NCBI GenBank assembly: GCA_905197485.1
Contig: CAJJYZ010000005.1
Span: 1-64,000 of the forward strand
Reading direction: 5' to 3'
Source: an uncultured Lachnospiraceae bacterium
GTDB taxonomy: Bacteria > Bacillota > Clostridia > Lachnospirales > Lachnospiraceae
Length of the DNA: 64,000 bases
Shown here: positions 1-8,640 of the stretch, one piece after another
Layout of the letters: every line of letters begins with the position of its first letter
How positions within the stretch are numbered: the first letter of the stretch is position 1
Translations under genes and position numbers: made by a program
Notes under the pieces: model-generated
The model's database searches: none
Seen by the model: only the letters and a program-made list of their open reading frames with translations
Told to the model about the DNA's origin: nothing

Positions 1-21
1 AGGAAGATATGTTTTTCTCAT
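1..21 (-). CDS. Start of a divergent gene, cut by the window edge
   Basis: Read on the minus strand, an ATG at 21-19 begins a frame (first residues MRKTYLP) and is preceded nine bases upstream by AAAGG. Only seven codons lie in the window, so the product cannot be identified. Its head-to-head position to a beta-galactosidase would suit an AraC-type or other local regulator, but that is inference from context only. Confidence 0.4.
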
Positions 22-290
22 AGCGATCATCCTTTCTTTGATAACACTATTTTACCATACATCATCTCAAAAATATATAGCAGAAATTTAATTTATTCTA
101 TACTAGTTTGTGTGCTATGGCGTACAAAAATGTGCTATTTGTTAAATTGCTTTAAGGTTCATATTTTATAGCCGGGAATGATAATGTGATATTTAGTTCC
201 GTAAAGTTTTCCTAATGCAGAAGAGTTTTGTAGACAGTATGATGGGTTCTGTGAAATAATAGAGGAAATGAGTGCGAGGAGGATATGAGA
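22..290. promoter_or_regulatory. Divergent control region with a 20-bp-spaced direct repeat
   Basis: This non-coding AT-rich stretch lies between two outward-facing genes. The octamer TGTGCTAT occurs at 111-118 and again at 131-138, a 20-base step that places both copies on the same helix face, as AraC-family dimers often bind. No clear consensus promoter could be fixed. AGGAGG at 277-282 serves the beta-galactosidase. Confidence 0.4.
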
Positions 291-3200
291 ATGCTTGAGA
301 AAAAACTTGCTATGCTTCAAAATCCAAGATGTTTTGAGGAGAATCGATTAAAAGCAGTTTCAGACCACAGATGGTATGAGACGAGGGAAGAGGCGCAGAA
401 GCAGGAAGAAATGCGTTTGCGTTATAGCTTGAATGGCATGTGGAAATTTATGTGGGCGCCGAACCCGACTTCTGTTCCGGAGGGATTTGAAAAGGAAGAA
501 TACTCTTGTTTGGGATGGGGAGAGATTCCGGTTCCTGCACAGATGGAACTGAGCGGATATGGAAGCCCTCAGTATACAGATACCGGCTATCCATGGGACG
601 GTAGAGAGAATGTGGAGCCGCATAAGGTTCCTATGGAGGAAAACCCAACAGGGTGTTATGTAAGAACCTTTGACCTTCCGGAACATTTCGAGGGAAAAAG
701 AATCCAGTTACATTTCGAAGGGGTGGAAACCGCGTTTCACTGTTGGCTTAACGGCACGTATGTAGGATATAGTGAGGACAGCTATACTCCAGCGGTTTTT
801 GATATTACAGAACTGGTAAGACAAGGAAAAAATAAGCTGGCGGTTGAGGTGTATCGTTTTTCTACGGGAAGCTGGCTGGAAGACCAGGACTTCTGGAGAA
901 TGGGCGGTATCGTGCGGGAAGTGGCGATTACGGCTCTTCCGGACGTCCATATGCGTGATATTGAAGTTGCCGTAGATTTGCGAGAAGAATATACAATAGG
1001 AACAGCAGATGTGACAGCGTATTTGGATGCGGTTCCGGAAGCTTTAGAAGAGGGCGGATATACATTTTATTGGGAACTTTGCGATAAAGAAGGACATGTT
1101 GTAAAAAGTGGAGAAGAGTATCCGGCGGCATGGGCAGCAGAGTTTTCCATAGAAGTGGAACATGTACAATTGTGGAGTGCGGAATGCCCGTATTTATATC
1201 GCCTTCTTATGGAAGTGAGAGATGCAGACGGAAACTGTGTGGAATCGGCGCTTCAGAAAGTCGGATTTCGAAAAGTAGAAATTAAGGATGCGGTTCTTTA
1301 TATGAATGGAAAACGTTTGCTGTTGAATGGTGTGAACCGACATGAGTTTTCCGGAAGGAAAGGCCGGGCAATCGGCAGGGAAGAGATGGAATGGGATATC
1401 CGTTTCTTGAAGCAGAACAATTTCAATGCGGTGCGTACAAGTCATTATCCGAATCAAAGCTTGTGGTATGAACTTTGTGACGAATATGGAATCTATGTGA
1501 TGGATGAGACGAATCTGGAAACTCATGGGACATGGCATATGCAGAACTTTGAATATACATTACCTGGAGATTTTCCGGAGTGGAAGGATGTTTGTATGTC
1601 CAGAGCGGAGGCTATGCTGGAAAGAGATAAGAATCATCCATGCATTTTCTCATGGAGCGTGGGAAATGAATCCTGGAGTGGGCAGACATTGTATGATATG
1701 AGCGAGTATTTCCGGGAACGAGATGTATCCAGACCGGTGCATTACGAGAATGTATGCCACGATAGAAAATGGAGCGGTACGACGGATTTCGAGAGCCGGA
1801 TGTATGCTACACCGGAGATGGCAGAAGAATATCTTAAGAATAATCCGGAGAAGCCTTATGTTCTCTGCGAGTATTCTCACGCTATGGGAAATTCCTGTGG
1901 GAATTTGAAGGAATATACGGATTTATTTGATAAGTATCCGCAGTATTGCGGCGGATTTATCTGGGACTATATCGACCAGGCATTGTACCAAAAGAATCTG
2001 TTTGGAGAAGAAGTTCTGGCATATGGTGGAGATTTTGGTGACCGTCCGACAGATTATAATTTCTGCACAGATGGGCTTATCTATGCTGACCGGACATATT
2101 CACCGAAGGTGCAGGAAGTGAAATATCTGTATCAGCCATATCGGCTTTATCCGGAAGAGGATGGAATCACCGTAGAAAGCAGACAGTTATTTGAAGATGG
2201 CTCCCTTTATATGCTTTGTTTCAAGACAGAAAAGGAAGGACAGATTCTCAAAACAGGAAGTATACCGTTTGAAATTACACCGGGAGAGACAAAGAAATTC
2301 TCTTGCGACCTTTCTGTTCCGGAATTAGGAGGAGAGTATGTATTAACTGCATCTCTCGTTTTGAAAGAAGATACAAAGTGGGGAAAAGCCGGACATGAAA
2401 TGTGTTGGGGACAGAAGATTGTGGAAAAACGAGAAGAAAAACCATCTGTTTGTGGAAAAGTGGAAAAAGAAATCCACATCATTGACGCAGATACTGCATT
2501 TTCTGTTCGAGGAGACAATTTCCTCATTCAGTATCAGAAACGAAGTGGAAAACTTACTTCATTGAATATTGGCGGAAAAGAATTAATATATGATGCTGTC
2601 AACACAATAAAGCCGGAATTCTGGCGGGCTCCGACAGACAATGATGAAGGAAATCATATGAAAGAACGGTGTGCCTTCTGGAAAACTGCGTCGCTTTATC
2701 CGGATATCAAAGAAATACAGTGTGTCTGTGAAGGAAAAAGAGCGGTGATTTCTGCAGATTATCACATCGGGCAGAATACAGTATGTAAAATAAAGCATGT
2801 GGTACATAGTGACGGAACGATTGAGATTCAAGAGATATTGGAAGGAACAGAAGGGTTACCGGAACTTCCTTGTTTCGGGTTATCATGGAAGCTTCCGAAG
2901 TCATTTTCGAATGTAACATGGTATGGAAAAGGGCAGGAGGAGACCTATGTAGACCGGTGCTCCGGCGGAAAATATGGAGTTTATTATACAACACCGGAAG
3001 AAAGTATTCCGGGTTATGTTATCCCTCAGGAATGTGGAAATCATGTGGAGACAAGGTGGATGACGGTGACGGATGAGAATGGAATCGGTGTGAAAATATC
3101 GAGCAATCAGCCATTTGAATTTTCTGCGCTTCCATACACTTGTCATGAAATGGAAAATGCAAGACATCTGTATGAACTTCCGAGACCGTATGCAACGGTT

Positions 3201-3335
3201 CTTCGGCTGCTTCAGTATCAGACCGGAGTCGGAGGAGATAATAGCTGGGGAGCATGGGCTCATGAAGACTATATTTTGAAATCCGGTGGAAGAAAAGAAT
3301 TTAATATTACGGTAAAAATCGAGGGAATATTTTAA
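291..3335 (+). CDS. lacZ: Beta-galactosidase, glycoside hydrolase family 2
   Basis: A 1014-residue protein of usual LacZ length. It hydrolyses terminal beta-D-galactosides such as lactose in the cytoplasm. GH2 order is visible: N-terminal jelly-roll sugar-binding domain (PVPAQMELSGYG, then LHFEGVETAFHCWLNG), immunoglobulin-like domain, TIM barrel with the acid/base Glu in VGNESW (residue about 460) and the nucleophile Glu in VLCEYSHAMGNS (about 527), and a C-terminal small-chain domain beginning near WRAPTDND. It has no signal peptide. An ATG at 285 lies only two bases from AGGAGG; the ATG at 291 has eight-base spacing and is preferred. The gene stands alone, with no permease beside it. The family is certain; the exact natural substrate is not. 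Confidence 0.93.
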   Translation: MLEKKLAMLQNPRCFEENRLKAVSDHRWYETREEAQKQEEMRLRYSLNGMWKFMWAPNPTSVPEGFEKEEYSCLGWGEIPVPAQMELSGYGSPQYTDTGYPWDGRENVEPHKVPMEENPTGCYVRTFDLPEHFEGKRIQLHFEGVETAFHCWLNGTYVGYSEDSYTPAVFDITELVRQGKNKLAVEVYRFSTGSWLEDQDFWRMGGIVREVAITALPDVHMRDIEVAVDLREEYTIGTADVTAYLDAVPEALEEGGYTFYWELCDKEGHVVKSGEEYPAAWAAEFSIEVEHVQLWSAECPYLYRLLMEVRDADGNCVESALQKVGFRKVEIKDAVLYMNGKRLLLNGVNRHEFSGRKGRAIGREEMEWDIRFLKQNNFNAVRTSHYPNQSLWYELCDEYGIYVMDETNLETHGTWHMQNFEYTLPGDFPEWKDVCMSRAEAMLERDKNHPCIFSWSVGNESWSGQTLYDMSEYFRERDVSRPVHYENVCHDRKWSGTTDFESRMYATPEMAEEYLKNNPEKPYVLCEYSHAMGNSCGNLKEYTDLFDKYPQYCGGFIWDYIDQALYQKNLFGEEVLAYGGDFGDRPTDYNFCTDGLIYADRTYSPKVQEVKYLYQPYRLYPEEDGITVESRQLFEDGSLYMLCFKTEKEGQILKTGSIPFEITPGETKKFSCDLSVPELGGEYVLTASLVLKEDTKWGKAGHEMCWGQKIVEKREEKPSVCGKVEKEIHIIDADTAFSVRGDNFLIQYQKRSGKLTSLNIGGKELIYDAVNTIKPEFWRAPTDNDEGNHMKERCAFWKTASLYPDIKEIQCVCEGKRAVISADYHIGQNTVCKIKHVVHSDGTIEIQEILEGTEGLPELPCFGLSWKLPKSFSNVTWYGKGQEETYVDRCSGGKYGVYYTTPEESIPGYVIPQECGNHVETRWMTVTDENGIGVKISSNQPFEFSALPYTCHEMENARHLYELPRPYATVLRLLQYQTGVGGDNSWGAWAHEDYILKSGGRKEFNITVKIEGIF

Positions 3336-3410
3336 TAGGGAATATATCCGAAATATAGAATAATTTTTTTCATACTGCATATATTACATATCAAATCACT
3401 ACAAAACAGA

Positions 3411-3439
3411 TTGACTTTTCTATGTTTTTTCTGTATAGT
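3411..3439 (+). promoter_or_regulatory. Sigma-A promoter of the AbiF-linked RNA
   Basis: TTGACT at 3411-3416 and TATAGT at 3434-3439 are separated by exactly 17 bases. Transcription should start near 3446, just before a hairpin-rich stretch that ends in a terminator. Confidence 0.75.
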
Positions 3440-3445
3440 ATCTGT

Positions 3446-3511
3446 AGTGGTTGTGCTACGGAATCTCGAGATGCCCGTAGCCCGGGGAGTCCATGCGTGG
3501 GCTCCCTTTTC
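3446..3511 (+). ncRNA. Structured small RNA upstream of abiF, probable RNA antitoxin/guide partner
   Basis: About 65 nt between a consensus promoter and an intrinsic terminator, with no reading frame. Hairpin 1 pairs GCTACGG (3455-3461) with CCGTAGC (3475-3481), then an internal loop, ATC/GAT, and a UCGA loop. Hairpin 2 is the terminator. Conserved structured RNAs immediately upstream of Abi_2/AbiF genes are known as the abiF RNA motif, and AbiF-type HEPN toxins with such RNAs have been discussed as RNA toxin-antitoxin units related to Cas13 ancestry; I recall this and cannot check it here. Position, size and terminated structure fit that class. Confidence 0.7.
3485..3510 (+). terminator. Intrinsic terminator of the abiF RNA
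   Basis: A nine-base stem (3485-3493 with 3498-3506, one G-U pair) closed by a TGCG tetraloop and followed by TTTT. It separates the RNA from the toxin gene, as in type III toxin-antitoxin loci, where some read-through feeds the toxin. Confidence 0.85.
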
Positions 3512-3541
3512 TATATAAAAAATATTTAAGGGAGAGCAGCT

Positions 3542-4480
3542 ATGCCGAAACAGTTTTTTACTTACGAGCAACAATTAAATAAACTGAAAAATGAGAAGCA
3601 GTTAACAATTTCCAATCCGGCATACGCTGAAGAAGTATTGGGAAAATTAGGATACTATTCTTTGATTAGCGGATATAAAAATCTTTTTAAACATCCTGCA
3701 TCCGGAAAATATACTTATGGTGTTACTTTTGAGGAAATCGTGTCACTTTATTACTTTGATGAGGAATTGAGAACCCTGTTCTTGAAATATATTCTTCATG
3801 TTGAGCGGCATATAAAATCCATAATGTCCTATTATTTTTGTGAAAAATATGGAGATAACCAGAGTACTTATTTAGATAAAAACAGCTATAATCTTTCAAA
3901 ACGAAATGCTTCCGAGATTGAACGATTAGTAAAATCTCTTAATAAGACAGTCTCTTTGCCAAGCAATTATGCCTATATTACCCATCATGCAAAAGCATAT
4001 GGAAATGTTCCATTATGGGTAGCTATGAATGCTCTTACTTTTGGACAAGTATCTAAAATGTACCAATATGCCACTACAGATATAAGAACTAAGATTGCAA
4101 AATGCTTTGGCGGTATATCTGAAAAACAATTACATCAGCTTATCACGATAGTTGCAAGATGTCGGAATGTATGTGCTCATGGGGAACGTCTTTATTCTTT
4201 TAGAATACGAGAGACAATTCCTGATATGCCTTTACATAAAAAATTAAGCATTCCGCAGAAAAACGGTCAATATTCAAGTGGAAAAAATGATTTGTTCGCT
4301 GTCATGCTTGCATTAAGATATTTAATTGATAATGAAGATTTCAAGAAGTTTAAGCGCAATTTGCTACATATCATTAATAACGTTTTGAAAAAATGTCCTC
4401 ATCTTTCAAAAGAACAGTTGTTAAATTCAATGGGATTTCCTAGTAATTGGGATAAAATACTAAGATACAAAAAATTTTAG
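3542..4480 (+). CDS. abiF: AbiF/AbiD-like Abi_2 family HEPN protein (abortive infection)
   Basis: A 312-residue cytoplasmic protein of the Abi_2 family. Typical N-terminal features are YEQQLNKLKN and LGYYSLISGYKNLF. Further in are FDEELRTLFLKYILHVERHIKS and, near residue 208, RNVCAH, an R-x4-H motif of HEPN ribonucleases. Such proteins are presumed to cleave RNA and arrest growth on phage infection. It has a good Shine-Dalgarno (AAGGGAGAG) and no separate promoter; it follows a terminated structured RNA by about 30 bases. The gene is clearly more AT-rich than lacZ and lies in an island with a broken Rpn gene and a tRNA, suggesting transfer. Family assignment is secure; the target and trigger are unknown. 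Confidence 0.9.
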   Translation: MPKQFFTYEQQLNKLKNEKQLTISNPAYAEEVLGKLGYYSLISGYKNLFKHPASGKYTYGVTFEEIVSLYYFDEELRTLFLKYILHVERHIKSIMSYYFCEKYGDNQSTYLDKNSYNLSKRNASEIERLVKSLNKTVSLPSNYAYITHHAKAYGNVPLWVAMNALTFGQVSKMYQYATTDIRTKIAKCFGGISEKQLHQLITIVARCRNVCAHGERLYSFRIRETIPDMPLHKKLSIPQKNGQYSSGKNDLFAVMLALRYLIDNEDFKKFKRNLLHIINNVLKKCPHLSKEQLLNSMGFPSNWDKILRYKKF

Positions 4481-4773
4481 GTGAAGTAATTCAAAATTGC
4501 AATAAAAAATTATAAACGGAAAAGTTTATAAGATTACCATTGCTTTTTAAAATAGTATATGCTAAACTGGCTACATTCACTTGAATTCTTCAAGTATTCT
4601 GTAACAATTCATTTTTATCTGAAGAACATTTCGTGGGGATTCCCCAAGAACTTTCAGAAGATTCATTTTAATATTTCCGGGGAAGAACTTGCGAAGTGTA
4701 GACGCATTTTTTATACTATAGCTATATGGGAGCTTTCTTTTTTCAGGAAATATCAGGAGAAGAGGAGGAATTT
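4481..4773. other. AT-rich intergenic stretch, no gene supported
   Basis: No reading frame here resembles a known family or has a good ribosome binding site. A small perfect palindrome (ACTTGAA/TTCAAGT near 4580-4596) is present. It separates abiF from the palindromic repeat element. Confidence 0.5.
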
Positions 4774-4882
4774 TATCTCTAATCGAGATAAACGCTCCGC
4801 GAGGATGCGCAGGGATTCGAAGGAGAATAATGTCAGCTGAAGCTGACTCGAATCCCGCGCCAAGACTCGCGGGCGAGTCTTG
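4774..4882. repeat. Palindromic three-hairpin repeat element, copy A
   Basis: Three hairpins lie in series. TATCTC/GAGATA is at 4774-4790. Next comes the motif AAACGCTCCGCGAGG, then GGGATTCGA (4812-4820) pairing with TCGAATCCC (4848-4856) around an inner GTCAGCT/AGCTGAC hairpin. Last is a perfect 10-bp inverted repeat, CAAGACTCGC/GCGAGTCTTG (4861-4882). A second copy at 36985-37120 keeps the motif and loop but has different stem bases that still pair. It resembles REP-type or MITE-type elements. Its right end abuts the homologous part of the Rpn gene and has replaced that gene's start. Confidence 0.65.
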
Positions 4883-4884
4883 AA

Positions 4885-5789
4885 ATAACATTAAAAGAAA
4901 ACAGAGAATGCAAGAATAGTGTATTTGTTGATTTATTTTATGAGGATGAGACAGCAGAAGAAAACGATATCTCTCTTTACAATGCGCTTCATGATGAGCT
5001 GCTTCCACCGGGAACTAAAATTGAGAAAATTCGCGTAGATAATAAGCTTTATATGAATTTTAAGAATGATATATCCTTTGGGATTGGTGGAAAAGTGTTG
5101 GTGTTCGGAGAACACCAGTCTACGGTAAATGAAAATATGCCTTTACGGAGTCTTTTGTACCTTGGAAGAGCGTATGAACAGATTGTTCCGGTGAAAAACC
5201 GTTATCGTAGGAAGATGGTAAAAATTCCCAAGCCAGAGATTTATACATTTTATAATGGTACGACAGAGTGGGCGAAGGAAAAAGTATTAAAACTTTCGGA
5301 TGCATTTATAGAAAAGGATAGTGAGGAGCCTTCTGTAGAGCTGAAAGTAAAGGTTATCAATATTAATCCGGAACAACATCACGAAGTGTTGGAGCGTTGT
5401 CGTGTCTTAAAAGACTACAGTATCTTTATTGATACGATTCGGAAATATCAGAAGCTTGGGGAAGAAGAGCCTTATCGTAAAGCGATTGACGAATGCATTG
5501 AAAAAGGGATTCTTGCAGACTATCTCAGAAAAAGGGAAGTGAGGTTGTCAATATGCTAATGTCAGAATATAACTATGAGCAGGATATAGAAGTGCAAAGA
5601 GAAGAAGCTTACGAAGAGGGGAAAAAATATGGACTTACGGAAGGAAAAAAATTAGGAATTGCGGTTGGAGAAGAGCGTTATAGTAAGTTATTGATAAAAC
5701 TTTCAGAAGAAGGAAAGTTAGAACAGATTTCGAAAGTTGCCAAGGATGCTGAGTTTCGGGAACATCTTTATAGGGAGTATGGAATTTAA
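4885..5789 (+). pseudogene. Broken Rpn family nuclease / putative transposase (PD-(D/E)XK)
   Basis: The frame resembles Rpn family recombination-promoting nucleases from about 4888 (LKENRECKNSVFVDLFY) through the core NDISFGIGGKVLVFGEHQS, whose E-x-Q suits the PD-(D/E)XK active site, to DYLRKR near 5530. No ATG exists before 5053, which lies inside the conserved core; the start has been replaced by the palindromic element. At the A5 run 5529-5533 the frame breaks: the upstream part ends at 5559, while the rest (GSEVVNMLMSEYNYEQDIEV..., C-terminal coiled part) continues in the -1 frame to 5789. One more A would restore one protein. Programmed -1 slippage is possible but decay fits better with the missing start. 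Confidence 0.75.
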
Positions 5790-5813
5790 TTTCAAAATTA
5801 CAGTAAAAACTAT

Positions 5814-5842
5814 TTGACGTACAAGAAAAAACGATATATAAT
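5814..5842 (+). promoter_or_regulatory. Promoter of tRNA-Leu
   Basis: TTGACG at 5814-5819 and TATAAT at 5837-5842 with a 17-base spacer, 12 bases before the mature tRNA. Confidence 0.8.
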
Positions 5843-5854
5843 AATATATGAATT

Positions 5855-5937
5855 GCGGAAGTGTCGGAATGGCAGACGAGCTAGATTCAGGTTCTAGTGT
5901 GGGTTACTACGTGTGGGTTCAAGTCCCATCTTCCGCA
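5855..5937 (+). tRNA. tRNA-Leu, anticodon CAG
   Basis: Acceptor arm GCGGAAG (5855-5861) pairs with CTTCCGC (5930-5936), and A5937 is the discriminator. The anticodon stem CTAGA/TCTAG encloses loop TTCAGGT with CAG at 5888-5890, reading CUG. The long variable arm is as expected for a class II tRNA. The T arm is GTGGG-TTCAAGT-CCCAT. CCA is not encoded. Confidence 0.95.
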
Positions 5938-5990
5938 CTGTATATAAGAAAAGGTCTCAGGAGAACCCTGAGACCTTTTCTTATATACAG
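5938..5990. terminator. 24-bp perfect hairpin after tRNA-Leu
   Basis: Bases 5938-5961 pair perfectly with 5967-5990 around the 5-base loop AGAAC. It contains AAAAGG/CCTTTT and can act as a terminator on both strands. The stem is unusually long and starts directly after the tRNA discriminator base. Confidence 0.8.
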
Positions 5991-6042
5991 ACCGAAGCGA
6001 GCCAAGTCCCCAAGTGTTCAAGGTCTCCGCTCCGCTTCGGTC
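5990..6042. repeat. Inverted repeat between the tRNA hairpin and the M42 gene
   Basis: GACCGAAGCG (5990-5999) pairs perfectly with CGCTTCGGTC (6033-6042). The 33-base interior is GC-rich compared with its surroundings. It may be part of a mobile palindromic element or a terminator accessory. Confidence 0.5.
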
Positions 6043-6061
6043 GGCGCTAAGAATGATTTTC

Positions 6062-7141
6062 TTAAAACTTCCGAATCGTTTCTTCATCAAGTCTTTTGAC
6101 AATCTCAACGGCCAGTCGTACCGCATTTTCATAGTCTTCTAATGTACAGATTCCATGATGGCTATGGATATAGCGCACAGGGATTCCGATTACAATAGTT
6201 GGAACTCCATGGCGGGAGGCATGAATATATTTTCCATTTGTACCGCCGCCGCTTCGTACGGATTCCTGTACCGGAATTCCGAGTTCTTCTCCAAGGTCTA
6301 ATGCGAATCGTTGGAAACGTGGATTCGTAATCATAGAGCAGTCGAAATGACGTAACATTGGACCTTTTCGCAGGGCAGTCTGAATGAGATAATCCGGGGA
6401 AAAGGTATCATCAGCAGGACAGCCTTCGAATGCGATACAGACATCAGCATCAATATTATAAACGGCTGCCATAGAGCCGCGTTCTCCGACTTCTTCTTGA
6501 ACAGTCATAGTTGCTTCAATGTCAACAGACAATTCTTCTTCGCTTAATTGGTTGAGTGATTCAATCAATGCGGCACATCCCACACGACAGTCAAATGCTT
6601 TTCCTATGAATAAGTCTCGTGCTTCATCGTAAGTACATTCCACATCTGGTACGACAGGGGCTGCCATACGGATATTGAAATTTTTCTTTAAATCTTCCGC
6701 GCTTGCAGCGCCTACATCAATAGACATATCAGAAAGAGAACGGGAATGTCCTTTTTCAGCTTCAGTCATAAAATGAGGCGGTTTGCTTGTGATAATTCCG
6801 GAAATATATTCTCCGTTATCATTGCGGACACGTACTTTATTGGATGGGAGATTTGTGACTTCACTTCTTCCGAGTTCCAGGAAATTCATAGTTCCGTTTG
6901 GCTTGATTGCCTGGATAATATATCCGACTTCATCACTGTGTGCGTCCATCCATACTTTCAGTTTATGTCTCTGATTATTCTTTGGAGTCATGTACATATT
7001 TCTTAGGGAATCGATAGTTACGTCGCAATAGCGCTCCGTTTCTTTTCTTCCAATTTCAGTTACCTCATCTTCAAAGCCGGGAGCGCCGTTGGCGTTGCTG
7101 AGCGCTTTGATTAATGCAATATTTTCTTCTTTCGTTCTCAT
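6062..7141 (-). CDS. M42 family metallo-aminopeptidase
   Basis: A 359-residue cytosolic zinc/cobalt aminopeptidase of the FrvX/PepA-like M42 family, which trims N-terminal residues from peptides. Visible features are the metal site MDAHSDEVG, the bridging Asp in GKAFDCRVG, the catalytic Glu pair in TVQEEVGERG, the FEGCPADD region, and the C-terminal metal His in RYIHSHHG. Length is normal. It is transcribed toward the tRNA-Leu and is divergent from the decarboxylase. Shine-Dalgarno AGAGGA precedes the ATG at 7141. Substrate preference cannot be read from the sequence. Confidence 0.88.
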   Translation of the reverse strand: MRTKEENIALIKALSNANGAPGFEDEVTEIGRKETERYCDVTIDSLRNMYMTPKNNQRHKLKVWMDAHSDEVGYIIQAIKPNGTMNFLELGRSEVTNLPSNKVRVRNDNGEYISGIITSKPPHFMTEAEKGHSRSLSDMSIDVGAASAEDLKKNFNIRMAAPVVPDVECTYDEARDLFIGKAFDCRVGCAALIESLNQLSEEELSVDIEATMTVQEEVGERGSMAAVYNIDADVCIAFEGCPADDTFSPDYLIQTALRKGPMLRHFDCSMITNPRFQRFALDLGEELGIPVQESVRSGGGTNGKYIHASRHGVPTIVIGIPVRYIHSHHGICTLEDYENAVRLAVEIVKRLDEETIRKF

Positions 7142-7242
7142 AATGATAAATCCTCTCTTCCTGTTTGAATTTTATATTATTGTACCACATTTTTGGGAGA
7201 AGGATGTTATAATAGAGACATTATGACGAAGAGGAGTAAATC

Positions 7243-8640
7243 ATGATAAATTTGTACGATAAACTGGAGACATATCATCAGTCTGATTACTATGGATTTC
7301 ATATGCCGGGACATAAGCGGAATGTGGAAGCGTTTGGTCAAGGACTGCCTTATGGGATTGACATTACGGAGATTGAGGGGTTCGATGATTTGCATCATGC
7401 GGAAGACTTGATTAAAGATGCGGAGGAGCGGGCAGCCCGTCTTTATCATGCTGAAGAGACACATTTTCTAATCAATGGAAGTACGGTGGGAATTTTAAGC
7501 GCGATTCTTGGGACGACGAAACGGGGGGAGCGGATTCTTGTGGCAAGAAACTGCCATAAGTCAGTATACCATGCGATGTATCTGAATGGGCTTGTTCCGG
7601 TGTATATCTATCCGCGTTATGAGAAGGAATTTCAGATAAATGGAGAGATTTCTGTAGATGAAGTGAGAGATGCGCTGGAGAAATATCCGGATATAAAAGC
7701 GGTTATGATTGTATCTCCTACTTATGACGGAGTGGTGTCAGATGTGGAAGGAATTGCGGAGATAGCGCATGAAAAAGGAATACCGTTGATTGTAGATGAA
7801 GCGCATGGAGCGCATTTTGGTTTTCATCCGTATTTCCCTGAAAATTCTAATACAAAAGGAGCGGATATCGTAATTCATAGCGTTCATAAAACGCTTCCGG
7901 CGCTGACACAGAGCGCATTGATTCATCTGAATGGAAATCTGATAGATAAGGACAAGGTTCGAAGTTATTTGCACATGCTGCAATCCAGCAGTCCGTCCTA
8001 TATTTTGATGGCTTCGATAGACCGGTGTATGGCGCTTTTGGAAGAAAAGGGAATAGAACTTTTTAGTATTTATGTGGATAGAATCGAGAAGCTTCGCCGG
8101 GAACTGAAAGAACTCAAGCATTTGGAAGTGTTGGAGACGAAGCATTTTGACCGGTCAAAATTCGTTATTTCGGTGAAAAATACAGATTTGACCAGTCAGG
8201 AATTGTATGAGATATTGCTGGAGAAGTATCATCTGCAAATGGAGATGAAAGCAGGAACCTATGTGCTTGCGATGACAACAATTGGAGATACAGAAGAAGG
8301 TTTGAAGCGATTTGCTCACGCGTTGTTTCAGATTGATGGAACCTGTTGGCATGAAGAACAGAAGATAATAACGGAACTTCCGAGACTTACACGAGTGTAT
8401 ACAATTGAGGAGACAGAAGAAAAGAAACAGAGGCAGCAGGAATTTCTTTCGTGGGAGGACGCGGAAGGAAAGATAGCGACAGAGTATGCATATGTATATC
8501 CTCCGGGAATCCCTTTGGTTGTGCCGGGAGAGCGGATAACAAGGGAAGCTGTGGAGGTGCTAAACTTATATAGACGGCTTGGATTTTCTGTAGAGGGAAT
8601 CCATGTGGAAAAACATATTGGAGTGTTGAAAAATGGGTAA
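7243..8640 (+). CDS. Orn/Lys/Arg decarboxylase-like PLP enzyme (YaaO/SpeA family)
   Basis: A 465-residue PLP-dependent fold type I enzyme of the short YaaO class, without the wing domain of inducible decarboxylases. The N-terminus GFHMPGHKR is the family signature. The cofactor lysine is in HSVHKTLPALTQSA, and the PLP Asp in IVDEAHGAH. It decarboxylates a basic amino acid (lysine or arginine) in polyamine or acid metabolism; which substrate is not decided by the sequence. It heads the conserved block that continues with a P-loop kinase, holB, ricT, trmN6 and rsmI, the same order as Bacillus yaaO-tmk-...-yabC. Its last 8 bases overlap the next gene. Confidence 0.87.
   Translation: MINLYDKLETYHQSDYYGFHMPGHKRNVEAFGQGLPYGIDITEIEGFDDLHHAEDLIKDAEERAARLYHAEETHFLINGSTVGILSAILGTTKRGERILVARNCHKSVYHAMYLNGLVPVYIYPRYEKEFQINGEISVDEVRDALEKYPDIKAVMIVSPTYDGVVSDVEGIAEIAHEKGIPLIVDEAHGAHFGFHPYFPENSNTKGADIVIHSVHKTLPALTQSALIHLNGNLIDKDKVRSYLHMLQSSSPSYILMASIDRCMALLEEKGIELFSIYVDRIEKLRRELKELKHLEVLETKHFDRSKFVISVKNTDLTSQELYEILLEKYHLQMEMKAGTYVLAMTTIGDTEEGLKRFAHALFQIDGTCWHEEQKIITELPRLTRVYTIEETEEKKQRQQEFLSWEDAEGKIATEYAYVYPPGIPLVVPGERITREAVEVLNLYRRLGFSVEGIHVEKHIGVLKNG

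Noticed and set aside
4559..4840. 93-codon plus-strand frame between abiF and the Rpn remnant
   Set aside because: No ribosome binding site, no family resemblance, and it runs into the palindromic element.
5848..6099. 83-codon frame across tRNA-Leu
   Set aside because: It is the tRNA plus its hairpin read as codons.
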